A DNA stretch of 64,000 nt, from assembly GCF_000237925.1 (NCBI RefSeq), contig NC_031496.1, positions 12,374,564 through 12,438,563 of the forward strand, written 5' to 3'. The translations under genes were made by a program, and so were the position numbers. Positions 35,200 through 48,640 of this stretch are shown here, in pieces. Within the stretch, counting starts at the first letter, position 1. Every line of letters begins with the position of its first letter. This DNA comes from Schistosoma mansoni (Eukaryota; Platyhelminthes; Trematoda; Strigeidida; Schistosomatidae). Below the pieces are notes generated by a model. The model saw nothing but the letters and a program-made list of their open reading frames with translations, was not told the DNA's origin and searched no databases.

Positions 35200-35880
35200 C
35201 TTGTTTAATACACTATCTACGTGAAGTTTTACTTACGCTTATATTCGTTAACGCTGAACATTGTACCTATAGAATAGTAGAGAATAGTTATCACTCCAAA
35301 TTAGTACATACGTATTCGTGTTTTCTTGGATGACGCTCTTGTAGTTTGTCTCTCATGTCATGAAAATACCCTTGTGTCGCGATGTCATACAGATTCGCAA
35401 GGTCTTTTTCGTTGACGGATGATGACAGGAACCGATTAGTTAATGCGCCGGAGGTTTTTTAAAAAAATATCTTCGTGTGCAGCCATAAAACCTGCACTTC
35501 TGAAGTGCTCTTTTAGATCAAGTGCCAAGTAATGTGGAATGGCTGGCAACTTCAGGAGTCATGACTTATAACAAAATACAGCGCGTAGACGTTTTGGGGT
35601 TATCATCCATTAACTGCATCAACATGGCCATCTGCAATGCGAACAAATGATCATATTAGTTCTGTTGACTTACGAACTTGTCCCTTATGTCTTCTTTCTG
35701 AAGATAAGCGTCAGACGTCCCCAGTTCCCCTTCAAATGACAAAGGGAACTGCCGACTTGATAGTCCACAATCGAATTGTCGCGAATGTTCACGCCCGCCA
35801 GCTGCCTCATGTTGGCACTCAAGTCTGAAACACGCAACAATATGTTCTGCAGTACAGCGTGCAGTCTATCAAATCTCAAA
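35200..35880 (-). pseudogene. Coding-like fragments with splice-like borders, unrecognised
   Basis: On the minus strand about 35860-35670 reads ARCTAEHIVACFRLECQHEA, ending in DAYLQKEDIRDKF before GTAAGT. Then, after CGCATTGCAG, comes MAMLMQLMDDNPKTST. Farther on LTNRFLSSSVNEKDLANLYD runs to HPRKHEY before GTATGT, and after CTATAG comes VQCSALTNIS before GTAAGT. The 45-bp gap fits a schistosome mini-intron. Yet a stop interrupts the middle, and the coil-like text could equally be an old gag-like or PLE region. I recognise no family. Confidence 0.3.
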
Positions 35881-36904
35881 AACTGAACTCAGTTGGACAC
35901 GTGACTTACTCGGCCGCTAACACATTGCCTACATGCCTAGATTCAGACGTTGAGGGAGATATATCCAATCGCGTCGAACTAGTTTAACATTTTAAAACTA
36001 AACACACTTACTTGGCAATCGGCGAGACGACAGTGTCAAACAACCGAAATTTAGAATATTGGACGTGGCTATTTGCAGCCAAATGACTTGTGACGGACTA
36101 AGCTTCTTGTCATTAATGACAAACATATGAAACGCCACTTTTTTATTATCACAATAGGTGTCTGTAGATGTTCTGTTTTTATCTATTTCAGATATTATCT
36201 CACAAACCCAGTACAGTGCAGCTGCATTAGTAATCGTTAAATAAGATTACAATTTGTTTTTCCTTTGATATTAGTACAGAAACCATATGGATACCACTGG
36301 CAATTTCGTATGTTCAGCTCAGCTTTGGCACGTTAGTTCAATAGTCATAAGTTCACTGCGTTTGAACAAGACTGTGTGGCAGATTGTTGGACTTGTAAAG
36401 AACTTTTTATTGCTTTTATTCGTATAAGTTAATTGATGGGGTCTACTACTGTTTATCATCTCCCATTACTGTTTGTGGTTGTACTGTAGTAAGTGCTGTT
36501 GTATCAGAATCTGTATACCGTAGGCTCGACTTTGAAATTCTCTGAAGACCAGTACTATATATATAGGGACTTTGCTGGCATTTGGAACTGTCATATACTT
36601 GGATCAACAACATCAAACGAATTACTAATCTATCCTTCCCTTGTAGGATACAGAAAAATGTGTAAATATGCTTTCCGAGTCCGAGACAAGTCAAAACAAC
36701 TTTTGATTCGTCTAATCTTCTTGCACTTCCGATAAGCTACACAGGAGGGTAAATAACCTTTTGATTGTTCATTAAATTTAAAACAGTTAGTTCGTTTACC
36801 ATTGCTTGAGCACTTGATTAGGACAAAAAGTGTAATCAACGGAAAAGATTTCAGTGGTATCATTTTGACACGACTAGATGGTCTTTGTGCCTAAAAGGTT
36901 CGTG

Positions 36905-37250
36905 TAGTGTGGCGTTGTAGGGGCAGTGAAATGTCACTGAACCCTAGCCAAATCATCCGGCAATTGGGTCACTAAATGTCGAACAAATCATCGATCCCCG
37001 TCAAGGTCAAGGACAATCAACGCACATCAGTTAATCATACGCCATGGACTGGCCCATGTGGCAGTGGTTCTACTTTCGCTTGTATCTACTTTAACTAATA
37101 TATTCCTGTGATAACGTCCTTTGTGTTGTACAGTCTTCAGAGCATCCATGGTCCCTTGATACGTCGATGGGGCAATTCACGTATGGTGCTGGTCGCGAGG
37201 TGTGACTTCGAAGTTAGCTTGTTCTTTACACCGTTCCTGTCTAACTCGAG
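36905..37250 (-). repeat. R1 dispersed repeat, copy 3
   Basis: On the minus strand it matches 11372-11700 over nearly its full length, including CTAACTTCGAAGTCACACCT, CACATGGGCCAGTCCATGGC, GATTAACTGATG, GGATGATTTGGCTAGGG and CACTGCCCCTAC. With copy 2 it forms an inverted pair enclosing 34186-36904. Confidence 0.7.
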
Positions 37251-39035
37251 TAGGCCTCCAATCATTTGACACAGATCATCAACGTTGATGGTCTACAGCA
37301 TCTTTTCATATTCAGAAACGTTTTGCTTTAATTTGAAAAGCTGTTGGTGGCAATTAATGTAGAAAAACAAGTTTGTTGAGGCTGACTAATTGGAAATGGT
37401 TCAGGTGTTCTAAACTGTATTTTTAAGCTGAGAACAAGTAGCACTTCGACGAGCTTACAAGGATATGTGCATAACGACGAGTTGGAAGGAAACATTCAAG
37501 TTCTTGACAGGTAAAACTGTAAACTTGAATTTTTGCGAGATGACGAAATCGGAGTATAGCTCAATACATTATCCCCTATTGAATTCGCTAGATCCTGGCC
37601 AAATGTCCTGTTATTTCCTCCAGAAAGAATACTAGGTAGATTTGTTTTAGTTTTCTACTAGTTAATAGATGACATGGATTGGTTGGATGCTTACATCTGT
37701 AGAAATAGAGTCTACTTCGTTATTAGTAATGCCCTGATAATAGACCTAATCCTTAAATTGTAGATTCGTCATAATGTAACTGCCTAATCTATAAGATCTT
37801 ACATGGAAGCCACATCATTGTCTACACTGACTCGTCCTACGTAATCATTACCAATATATGATGGGGAACACATTTATTCTGGAGATAGAACGATATATTT
37901 GTTACGAATATAGGAGATAAGTTACACAGGGATGACCACGTCTGTAACGCTGAACCACGCCATCCGATGAATCGAGTGAATATTATCGCGTTCTCTATAG
38001 TTAACCTTCTCTTCACGTCAATTGTTAAATAAGTTTTTTCTGTAGTTATATGTTCGGCCTCAAAAGTCTTGTGGTTAATGTCCGATGCCACTACGCATCA
38101 ATTGCAGTGTTAATAAAATTATCGTGTTGGCTTTGCGGCTACTTTCCCATTCCGAGAAGCAGTCTGAGACATTTGACTACTACTCCGTTCTCAGAAAGTT
38201 GGTTTTCCATAGTTCTAACGGAAAGCATAAACTTTGTATGGAATCTGAAGTGGCAATTTATTAGTTAGTTAAGCGTGCTTATTGGTCTGATGGTTGTCGT
38301 TTCTAGGAATCCCGAAATTGTTACCCGCTTGATTTTCAGTGGATCATAATCCAAGTTATGTATCCAGTTATATAAACCGAGACTCATGGATTTTATACGC
38401 ATAAGAATGGAAAGGTGACAGCCTGTAAGACTTTAGTACGTGTAACTATGACTGCCAGGTTGTCAATATTGTAACTGAGTGGTGGACTAAGCGGATATCT
38501 GTCAGTCTCTGGAATTAGGTAGTGAGTCTTAGTCCCAAATCCCAGCAAATTCGACGTTGAGGGACTGCTTCGGCACGTTTTCTACCTGCTTTAGGTGGTA
38601 ACGGCTTTAACATCCTAAAATATAAACACGTTAGTCTCTGACACCTGGCTCACGTAAAACACCATAATTAAATTACTTTTCGACGACGTTAGACGAAAAT
38701 TAATTAACAGATGGAGAATTTAATGGTTTTGCTACGAAATAAGTTTAGATGTATGATCTCTGACAATAAAGGCTTATAAAGTTTATGTATTAATAGGAAA
38801 AATGGGTAAAATAGAGATTATGCAGTGGTATTAGTCCTAACCACACAATCCTCAAAGCTGAACATGAGATAATTGGGAAGATAGATATTTAAAATTTAAC
38901 CCAGGAAGAAAGCGAACAATTGTGAACTTGGGAACATTCAGGATGGCATAGCTCAGCCTTGTAGGCGTAATCATTCTTGTGTAAATTATCTATTTTATTC
39001 ATATTAAGTGTATTGTTCTATCTCCAGCCTAAATG
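37250..39035. other. No gene recognised
   Basis: Nothing with a recognisable motif. Short open frames on both strands (for example 37837-38091 minus and 38050-38268 plus) overlap one another and look incidental. Confidence 0.35.
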
Positions 39036-39039
39036 TGCT

Positions 39040-39306
39040 TGTAACAGCTCAGGTTGGTTGGTTAGGAGTTGACCCCAAACAACCAAGCATATGCTAAAAC
39101 AGTATTGTTCAAGTATTCATTCACTTCCTTACCTTTTGTAAGCGTTATATTCCCTATTATCTTATATTGAATGTTGAGAGCCTTTGTTTGTCTGAACAGA
39201 TAATCCCACGCTCCACTGTGACTGCGCGAAGATCGAAATAAAGACCTATTCACTACTTCTCTGGTTTCTTCTATCAATAGCACGAGGGTTACCTTAAGGC
39301 ACGAAA
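39040..39306 (+). repeat. 5' LTR of the Ty3/gypsy element
   Basis: 267 bp, starting TGTAACAGCTCAGG and ending about GGCACGAAA, where identity with the 3' copy stops. It contains AATAAA in GATCGAAATAAAGACC, a likely polyadenylation signal. The exact 3' edge is set by the match between the two LTRs and the TGCT target repeat. Confidence 0.9.
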
Positions 39307-42300
39307 GTGGTGAGCCCTTTTTCAACACAAATTTAACCTCATTTCTGTTATTAATTTTTTTTTACTTAATCGTAAAAGTAGACCTGATTATCCGTAAACT
39401 ATGTTGAGTATATAACTAGTTTATTCCGTATTATCTTAAGTTATTCGTGTTATAGTAACCATTTTTCGTGCTAACTTTATTGCTATATTTGTCACATACC
39501 CCATGTCAGACTCAATAGAAACCCATAATCTGGAGGATTTGTCACCAGTGGAGATAGACACTGTTATGACTACGAAATCCCGACTTCCAGAATTTGATCG
39601 TAGTGATCCTGAGTTGTGGTTTGCTCAACTAGAGCATTATTTCACGAGACACAATATCAAATCTGAAGGGATTCGCTATAGAGACTTGTGTTCTATCCTT
39701 CCTCCTTCAGTCGCCAAAGAAGTCCGTGACTTGATTTTAGATCCACCATCACCACAACCATACACCGTCTTAAGACGACAGATAATGAACCGTTTATCAT
39801 TATCAGATAGTCAAAGAATCCAAAGACTTTTTCAAGGTGAAACACTAGGTGATCGGTCGCCGTCACAGTTTTTGCGTCACCTCCAAGTGTTAATGGGTGA
39901 TAACACAGTGGGTGAAGCAGTCCTAAAACAAGGATGGATACAAGCTCTCCCATGCTACGTCCAACACTGTTTGGATGCACAAGATCCTGAAACCTCATTT
40001 AGCGCGTATAGCCGATAGAATAATGGAGAGAGGTCCTCCAACTGGACCAGGCACAATAAATCACACACAAAAAGTAGAATCGGCAAAAGACCCTGTCATA
40101 GAAGGACTCATTGCGAGTGTTAAGAGTCTCACTGAGGCTGTCGCCAGAATGCAAATGGGTCATAGAAACAGGAGCAGGTCACCATAACGACCACGATCCA
40201 AGTCACAAATGTCCAGACAACCTGGGCAGTTTTGTTGGTACCACTGGAAGTTTGGTGTCAACTCAACCAAGTGCATGCAACCATGCGCCTGGCCTAAGCA
40301 TAATTCTAAGACAGCGGGAAACGAGTAACCCCTCCCCAGGTCACGACGACTGAGGAGGGGCGCCTAAACAGTCGCTTGTTTTATGTTAGAGACAGAAACT
40401 CTGGCTTGAATTTCTTGGTGGATACTGGTGCTGCTCTTAGCATCATCCCTCAAAATAAAACTGAGATTAGTCGAGAAACATCATCAATTACACTTCAAGC
40501 TGCAAATAAAACTAAAATTGCGACATTTGGGCAGAAAAACTTAACCCTAGATTTTGGGTTCAGGAGGCAATTCCCTTGGGTTTTCACGGTAGCCGACTTA
40601 GATCTGGCAATACTGGGGATGGACTTTCTAGAGAGATACGAATTTCTAGTTGACACCAAGAGACGGCGATTAACACTAAAAGAAACTTCGTATTACACAA
40701 AAGGCAAAGAAAGTTACATCAGCTCTCTTAACTTGATTCAAACTCCTCCAGTAACAACAGCGAAATTCCAAGATATACTCGCGGAATTTCCAAACTTAAC
40801 TAAACCAAACCCACAGCCTTCTAAAGATAAACTAAAAGTAAGTCACACTATCAAAACCGAAGGTGCACCGGTTTTTTGCAAAACCCAGGAGACTAGCACC
40901 AGATAAGCTCAAAATCGCTAGGGCCGAGTTTGATTATATGCTACAACTGGGTATTATCCGTCCCTCTGACAGTCAATGGGCATCCCCTTTGCATATGGTC
41001 CCAAAGAAGAATGAAGGTGACTGGCGACCGTGCGGGGATTGCAGAGCCCTCAACCGTCAAACCGTACCAGATAGGTACCCAATACCGCATATCCAAGATT
41101 TCACAAACGGTTTACAGGGTATGAACATATTCACTAAAATTGACTTAGTCAGGGCATATCACAATATCCCAGTGGCTGATGAAGATATCCCCAAGACAGC
41201 TATTACAACACCCTTTGGCTTATTCGAGTTTGTACGCATGCCATTCGGCCTGAGAAATGCGGCACAGACATTTCAAAGATTCATAGACAATCTACTTCGA
41301 GATATGCCATTTGCGCAGGGGTATATAGACGACTTGTTAATTGCCAGCCCCGATTTGCAATCACACGAACAGCATGTAAAAACAGTGTTAAAAAGACTGG
41401 ATGAACATGGAATAAACATACATCAAAGTAAGTGTGTTTTCGGTGTTCAAACTTTAGAATTTCTCGGTCACACAATAAGCCCAGAAGGGATTAAACCGAT
41501 CAAAAAAGAAGTAGACACCATTAAACAATACCCCATACCTAGTTCTCTAACACAACTGAGAAGTTTTCTAGGTCTAATTAACTTTTATCGCAGATTCATA
41601 CCAGGTTGTGCACAATTAATGCAACCTTTGACAGATTCACTAAAAGGAAAACCAAAAGAATTCAAACTGTCTTCTGACGCTGTCGAAGCTATTAAACAGC
41701 TTAAAGATAAATTAGCTCAAGCAACTACGTTGATGTATCCGAATTCTCTTTCCCTACTTGCTTTGATGGTGGATGCTTCAGATAAAGCAGTAGGCGGTAC
41801 CCTTAACCAACTGGTTAAACACGCCTGTAAACCAATTGCTTTCTTCTCAAAAAGACTCGCTCCAGCAGAGACAAGGTATTCTACCTTCGGGCGAGAATTC
41901 TTGCAATCTACCTAACCATTAAACACTTCCGACACATGTTAGAAGGCAGGGAATTTATAGTCTTTACGGATCACGAACCACTAACGAATGCACTAAAAGC
42001 GAGAGCTGATAAATACTCACCTCAAGAAGTCCGACACCTTGACTATATATCACAGTTCACAAGCGATATCTGACATGTCAAAGGTCAGGACAATCAGGCG
42101 GCAGATGCTTTATTTAGGCTAGAAATAAACGTGCTACAGCAGTCTACAGTAAACTTCGAGACGTTGAGAAACGAACAAGAGCAGGATCTAGAATTACAAA
42201 ACCTGCTTAAAACAAACAATTCAAGTCTTAATTTAAAACAGTTCCCATCACCTGTCGATGGTATTCTAATCTACTGTGACACGACCAAGGCAATGCCGCG

Positions 42301-44260
42301 ACCTTTCGTTCCCAAAAGTATGCGAAAGTTGATATATAATAACTTTCATTCTTTGTCTCATCCTGGCGCAAAAGCTTCAACAAAACTAATCAATGCCAGA
42401 TATATATGGCCGAATTTAAAGAAGAATGTACACAAATGGGTTAGAGAGTGTTCAGCATGTCAACAATCAAAGGTAAATCGTCACACAAATTCACCCATAG
42501 GTGTTTTCTCGCAACCAGATGCACGTTTTACCCATGTGCATATCGACTTGGTAGGTCCTTTACCACGTTCAAACGGTTTTAATTATCTTTTTACATGCAT
42601 AGATCGATTTACCAGATTCCCTATAGCCATCCCGATAGCGGACATCACAGCGGAAACAGTAGCCAAAGTTTTCATGCAGAACTGGGTAACCATTTTTGGT
42701 ACACCCATAACAATAACGACGGATAGAGGAGCGCAATTCGAATCCGAACTATTTAATAACTTGGCTAAACTTCTAGGCTCCAATAGGATACGCTGCACTG
42801 CATATCATCCTCAGGCTAATGGGATGGTAGAACATTTTCACCGTCAGCTAAAAACCGCCCTTATATCTCACTCAAACCCCAATCAGTGGACAGAATTCCT
42901 ACCGTTAGTTATGTTGGGAATACGAACATCTGTCAAAACTGACGCACAGTGTTCAGCTGCGGAACTGGTTTTCGGAGCAACTCTGAGACTACCAGGTGAA
43001 TTTATTAACCCTAATACTAACAGTCAAAAACTTAATTTAGAAAATTATGTAGATCAACTACGGGACCACATGTCTAAACTTAAGCCGATTAATACTCGTG
43101 AACAATCGTGCGCCGTATATATACCTAAAGACCTAAGCAATTGCACGCACGTCTGGATAAGATGTGACAAAATAAAAGCATCACTCATTCCTCCATTTGA
43201 AGGTCCTTTCAAAGTCGTCTCAAGAAAATCTAAATATTTCGTGATAGAAAAACATGGAAACATCGACACAGTAAATATTGATAGGCTAAAGCCGGCTTAT
43301 CTAGATCATGAACCACCATACGTGTTGTTAGATCGTTTAACTGACAAATCCATTACGGAATCGAAATGTAAAGATGATAAATCTTTACAAATGACTTAAA
43401 CGGTTCGCTGGGCACATCCGATTAGTCAGTCAAGGATGTTGACAGTTTCGGCTGCAGGATAAAATCTAACCACGTGGCTAATCAGACCCTGCATCTACTT
43501 AAAAATAATTTTTTTCCTCATTCCGCCTCACATACAACTCCCCAGACCTTTTACCTTTGATATATAAGTGTTATGTTAAATATTTTTTTTAAATACTGGA
43601 CACATAAGCTAGGTATTCCGAAACGATGGCTGAGGATTTTAATCAAACTCATACAACTAACACTGGCAAATACAACGAATTCCAAAAGCAACCCAGAATA
43701 CCAATCCGTTCTGGAGGCCAAGCACTTACATGAACCGAACAATTATCAATTGCATTTATGTATTTCCATTTTGTATCTTATTATTTTATGCAGGCAGTGG
43801 AGCAGTTCTTCAGGTTTGCTTGATTTTCACCATTACCTTTGAAGTAGACTCTTCTTTACTTTTTACTTGAGGGCGACTCAAAAGGCAGGTGAGTAAACAC
43901 TTGATAGCCGGTCTGAGCATGGAAAAATCGTACCTCACCAACATGGTGTTGGGTAGCCCGCTCGCGGCACTTCCTCAGATATTCTTATTCCACATTCTCA
44001 CACTTTCTCTTGAAAGCACGCAGCAAACCGTCAGCGATAGTTGTAGAAAAGATCACATGCTACAAAATAAGATGACAAGCTAGTAAATGAAGAGACATCC
44101 ATGGACTATCGTTGAAAGCGTTAGTCGTAACTGATTGTAAGTCAAATAGTGAGCGAGTTGATAATTTCGCCTTGGGATGAGAAATAGAACTAAGGTGTTT
44201 TCGATAGATAGGTTAATCGAACCGACGTTCCTACGGAAGTCGATTCTAGGGGGAAGCTAA

Positions 44261-44527
44261 TGTAACAGCTCAGGTTGGTTGGTTAGGAGTTGACCCCAAA
44301 CAACCAAGCATATGCTAAAACAGTATTGTTCAAGTATTCATTCACTTCCTTACCTTTTGTAAGCGTTATATTCCCTATTATCTTATATTGAATGTTGAGA
44401 GCCTTTGTTTGTCTGAACAGATAATCCCACGCTCCAATGTGACTGCGCGAAGATCGAAATAAATACCTATTCACTACTTCTCTGGTTTCTTCTATCAATA
44501 GCACGAGGGTTACCTTAAGGCACGAAA
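44261..44527 (+). repeat. 3' LTR of the Ty3/gypsy element
   Basis: 267 bp, two differences from the 5' LTR. It is preceded by a GGGGGAAG purine tract and followed by the TGCT target repeat. Confidence 0.9.
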
Positions 44528-44531
44528 TGCT

Positions 44532-45800
44532 CTCCAGAAGCGCCAGACAATATATTGTGGTTGGTCCTGAAAGGGTGAGTCACTGTAAACAATGATGTGA
44601 ATTTCACGAAATATCTTACAGGTCAGGTAACCACATCATGACAAGTCTGCAAATCTGCAATTTAGGTACAAGATCTATTTCTGTATCCGAACTAGACCAT
44701 AATTCTATAGGTTTATTAAAGGATGAATTCACGGCATTGCCATTGTAATACCGAAATTGATGATCGCTAACGAAGTTGGGCTCATCAGTGTGAGAATATC
44801 GATAAGACGAATCCAACTATCCAAGCATCAAACCCTCCGAAGAAAACACGCAAGAAGTGAAATGATAATGATGGAAAGAAACACCACGTTTGATCGGAGA
44901 CAGAGGTAGATAAAATTCTCATCTGAGTTATGGCAGGGTACTATTTTATACAATTCTTGAATTGAAAATGTATGCTAAGATGAAGTGGGTCAGGATCGAT
45001 TAAGAATGCATACAAAGCCATTTATTTTAGGGTGTCATCTATTAACACAAATCTACGGTTGGGGGTTACAAAAAATCATCGCTAAGATATGATGTATGTC
45101 TAGCACCTTATTATTTGGATAAACATAATATCATCCGGACACATCCTTGGGGTATCTCGTGAGACTTTCCCTCCCGGAAGAAATATCATTGTGTAGGTTG
45201 TTCCAGGAAACACGATTCCTGACTATGATATTACATAGTTCAGGTTCACAAAGCAGTCTTTGAAGCTCAAGAACATATTGTCTCAACAGGTGGAAAGATT
45301 ATCCAAGAAGAACGAGGACTAAAGACCTCGGTTAATGAAGATAACATTCCTATCCGAATGGCGACTGCCACTCTCGAAGCATTTAATGCCGACGGACGTC
45401 GGTTAAAAACTAGAGTCTACATGCATCCATACAGGTCACACGACACAGGAATCAAGCTCAAAGGCAAATTGGAACTGACTATTTCACTTATGGACTTTCA
45501 AAGCTCATTCAGACAAACAGGACAGGGAAGCCCACGCGTTTCAAATCGAAAGCATCGGCTGTTTATGTACGAACGCTAATAATACTTATCCGACAGGAAT
45601 ATCTAAAACAAGAAAGTCTCAAATTGTGAACCAGGAGATAGCAATACCCGGAATGTGTTTGTTTCACACCAACGGGAAAACGGAAATGGGTGGGGGTAAC
45701 ATTTTACCTACGATCTCACTTGGTAAAACAACATGTGTACATCCAGTAGCTTATCAATCCTAACGAATCTGTATGGTGCTCAGTAGGACTGTCTAACACC
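44532..45800. other. Spacer, possibly old LINE 5' region
   Basis: No recognisable domain. An open frame at 45358-45579 is unremarkable. The sequence may belong to the 5' part of the LINE that follows, since that LINE's start is not visible. Confidence 0.35.
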
Positions 45801-48640
45801 TCGTAGTGTCTAGTTGGAATCATCTATGGGAGGCCCATTGCTGACACCGAGTAAAATAATCGTATGCTGGAGGGATTACTCCACTCTACTCCTCTCGGAG
45901 ACACTCATATTCTGGCTCTGGAAAACTTCAACTTTCCTAGATTCAACTTCGCTAGCCACACTAACATTGGAGATGACAACTATACCAAAGCTCGGTTTTC
46001 CAACCTCCTTGAGGATCTGGGATTATTCAAAAATGTAAAGCAAACAGACGCGTCTACAAAGCATCTACAAACGAAGAACTCCTAATTGACAATCTCAATC
46101 CTGGCTCCCCTGGGGAAAAGCGATCTCGCATTAATGGGCCCCAGTTTTGTCAGTAGAATTAAACCAAAAGTCTTATTAACAACAGGTGTTGGGATTACAA
46201 ATGGTTGGATGTGTCAGCTATACGGGTCAATATACAGCAGGTGAACTGGGATGCACACCCTCAACTTGATTTGGACGCTCATTTGGATTTCTTACTGCAG
46301 ACGATCTTTGTGATACAAACAGTCTGTTCCGCAAACGGCCCCCAAAAATTACAAGCAAACTACAGCCATCAAGGATTGCACTCCTCGATCTTGGAGGCGC
46401 AAAAGGCATCAGTTGGCGGAAAATAGACAAACTAGTGACAACAGCAAATATAAGCAATTCAAACAAGCAAGGAGCTAGTACACAAAGGCTATAAGGGAAG
46501 ACAGGCTTCAGTATCAGATAAAGCTAATCGACGAATCTGTCTCCACTCTCAAAAACCTTATTCCGTCGTGCAGCCTCTCTTCGACAAGCCAAAACCGGAC
46601 TTTTCCAATTTCTATGTCCGGGTGGTCAAACCAACGACGGCGGTGACGCCGCCAACCTTCCAGTTGAGCAATACTTTCAGAAGTTCCAATCATCCCAAAC
46701 TAACTATATAGACAAATTTCACGCGCGACCCAACAGGAATCTCAGGAGCGGACGAAGGCGATGACTTGGTGTACCAGAAACTACAGCAGCCAAGCAATGA
46801 CACTTCGCCTAGCCGAGATATTCTCCATTCTGCTATACTGGGGGAATCAGCTTCAATCTTGGCAATACCGCTTAGCGTGATGTCCTCGTAGTCTCTAAGC
46901 CGAGGCGCGGTACCAGAAACTTGGAAGCTGGCTCACACTACAACGATTTTCAAAAGCGGTCGAAATAGAGAGCTCTCAAGCTGCCGGCCGGTAGCACTTC
47001 TCTCAATACGCCAAAAGTTGTGGTGTCCCTTATATGCGGTGGTCTACGTGACCATTTACTCTCCATAAACTTCTTTTCACCCCGACAGTACGGTTTCGGT
47101 AAGGGTTATTGTCGTATAGTCAACCGGCTGACCGCGATGGATAGATGAACACCCATCGTTGATCACATGGAGAAGGTTGGTGTTATATACTTTGACTTCT
47201 CAAGAGCCTTTGGTTGGATCAATCATATATGTCTCATCAATAAGTTCAGATTGTTAGATATCGAGTCACCGTTAATAGATTGGCTTACTTCATATCTAAA
47301 TAGTCAACAGGGTAAACTTCACTTTTCCTCAGGCTACAGGATGTTCTAGTGGGGGTCCTCCACGGTTCGGTACTAAGACCTCTTCTTCCCTTAATTTCTA
47401 AAAACGACATTCCTCAGCAGGTATCGTCCGATTTATTACTTATCACTGACGATGTGAAATTCTGGAGAGACTCAAGATACCACCAGTATTGTAGTTTGAC
47501 AACTCTTTACCAGTACTACCTATAATCGAATCGCACACACCCAGTTAAAATCAGAAGTCAGAAGCGAGGACGTTGGAAGACATATATGATGGGTTATCAA
47601 TATATCGAGAAGTGACTGAACTTATCTGGCTAATGATCGTAGGAGATGCTTCTCAGGCTGTTCTGTAACGTGATCTGGTACGGATGCATGACTGAGCGCC
47701 TTCAGCTAGACGAGTCCACTAAAACTAATGTGGTCAGCATCCAATATCTAACACTTACAGAACTATTGATTTTGGGGAATTATTTGCAGCTACAAGATGT
47801 TTGCAACCGAGGTGACGAGCTGGCACTTCAGAAGAATTTGACTCGACCTCGAAGTTTAGTGGACAACAATAGACTTTTCACACTTCAAAGTGTAAAGTAG
47901 TTTACCGGAGACATGTAACAGACTACAAATACAACTAAGGTAACTAACTCCTAGAGGTATCCCAAGTTGGAAAAGATCTAGGAGTAATGGTATTCTATGA
48001 TCTGAAGTCTTGCACTAACTGCAACAAAAATGCCTTTATAGCAAGCCTTACGCTGGTAGTAACGCTGAGGCGCATTTTTGGCCAGTTCGACAGTGGAACT
48101 TTGCACCTGATCTTCAACAGTTTTATTCGACCCTATTTAGAGTATGGAAGCATATTGTTTCTGCCCTCACTCCAAAAGGATAAAGATACATTGGAACGTG
48201 TCCAACGGCGAGTTGCGAAATCAGTTCTGGGACTCAAATTCAAGCCTTATGAAGTGAGCCCCAAATCACTGAATCTTCAATCATTAGAGTATAGTCGTAT
48301 AAGAGGTGACCTTCTAATGACTTACAGCATCCTAAACACCTCTGAACATTTCCTTAAATACCAACTTATGCTCAGTCCAAACACAAACCTTAGGGATAAC
48401 ACCCAGGAACTGGAGACACAACGTAGCAGAACAGAATGTAGGCACACCTACTCCTTAAGAATAGTCAAACGCTGTCGGCTGAGGTAGTCCAAGCGACTTC
48501 TCAGTTGTCCTTCAAGAGAAAACCTGACATATTCTTGAGGACTGAGGACAATATCTCACCATAATTCACCAATTTTTTCTCGCTTTTATCGCTAAGTATA
48601 CCTAAGTTCCCACCTCGTGGTATTGGTGATCCACTGTCAC
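45800..48640 (+). mobile_element. Decayed CR1/jockey-type LINE, endonuclease end through RT to 3' end
   Basis: Near 45910-46020 it reads ALENFNFPRFNFASHTN and FSNLLEDLGLFKNV, the end of an apurinic-type endonuclease (consensus GDFN). RT follows: VGVIYFDFSRAFGWINHICL and SPLIDWLTSYLNS near 47180-47310, GVLHGSVL-like near 47360, then an altered aspartate box. The C-terminal part (47987-48487) reads IFGQFDSGTLHLIFNSFIRP, LERVQRRVAKSVLGLKF and LNLQSLEYSRIRGDLL. Many frameshifts and stops make it dead. It differs in family from the LINE at 22 kb. The 3' untranslated part ends around 48640, about 150 bp before the Rab start codon. Confidence 0.82.

Larger units (their letters stand above)
39040..44527 (+). 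mobile_element. Ty3/gypsy LTR retrotransposon, CsRn1/Boudicca-like, young but broken
   Basis: Its two 267-bp LTRs (39040-39306 and 44261-44527) differ at only two positions, and a 4-bp repeat TGCT flanks it (39036-39039 and 44528-44531). In order: a primer-site-like TGGTGAGCCC after the 5' LTR (suggesting a tRNA-Trp primer, as in the CsRn1 clade), gag (about 39.5-40.2 kb), aspartic protease with VDTGA (about 40.4 kb), RT with YIDDLL (about 41.3 kb) and RNase H, integrase with zinc-binding and catalytic-core motifs (42.3-43.4 kb), 0.85 kb of non-coding sequence and a GGGGGAAG purine tract. There is no envelope. The coding region has about four breaks. LTR identity above 99% means a recent insertion. 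Confidence 0.93.

Noticed and set aside
35570-35640. Possible further hammerhead on the minus strand (GATGATAACCCCAAAACGTC)
   Set aside because: A core-like string precedes AAAACGTC, but there is no stem II between them and no GAAA, so the fold is not supported.
42583-43269. Minus-strand frames within the gypsy element
   Set aside because: They are antisense to the integrase region and have no motif of their own.
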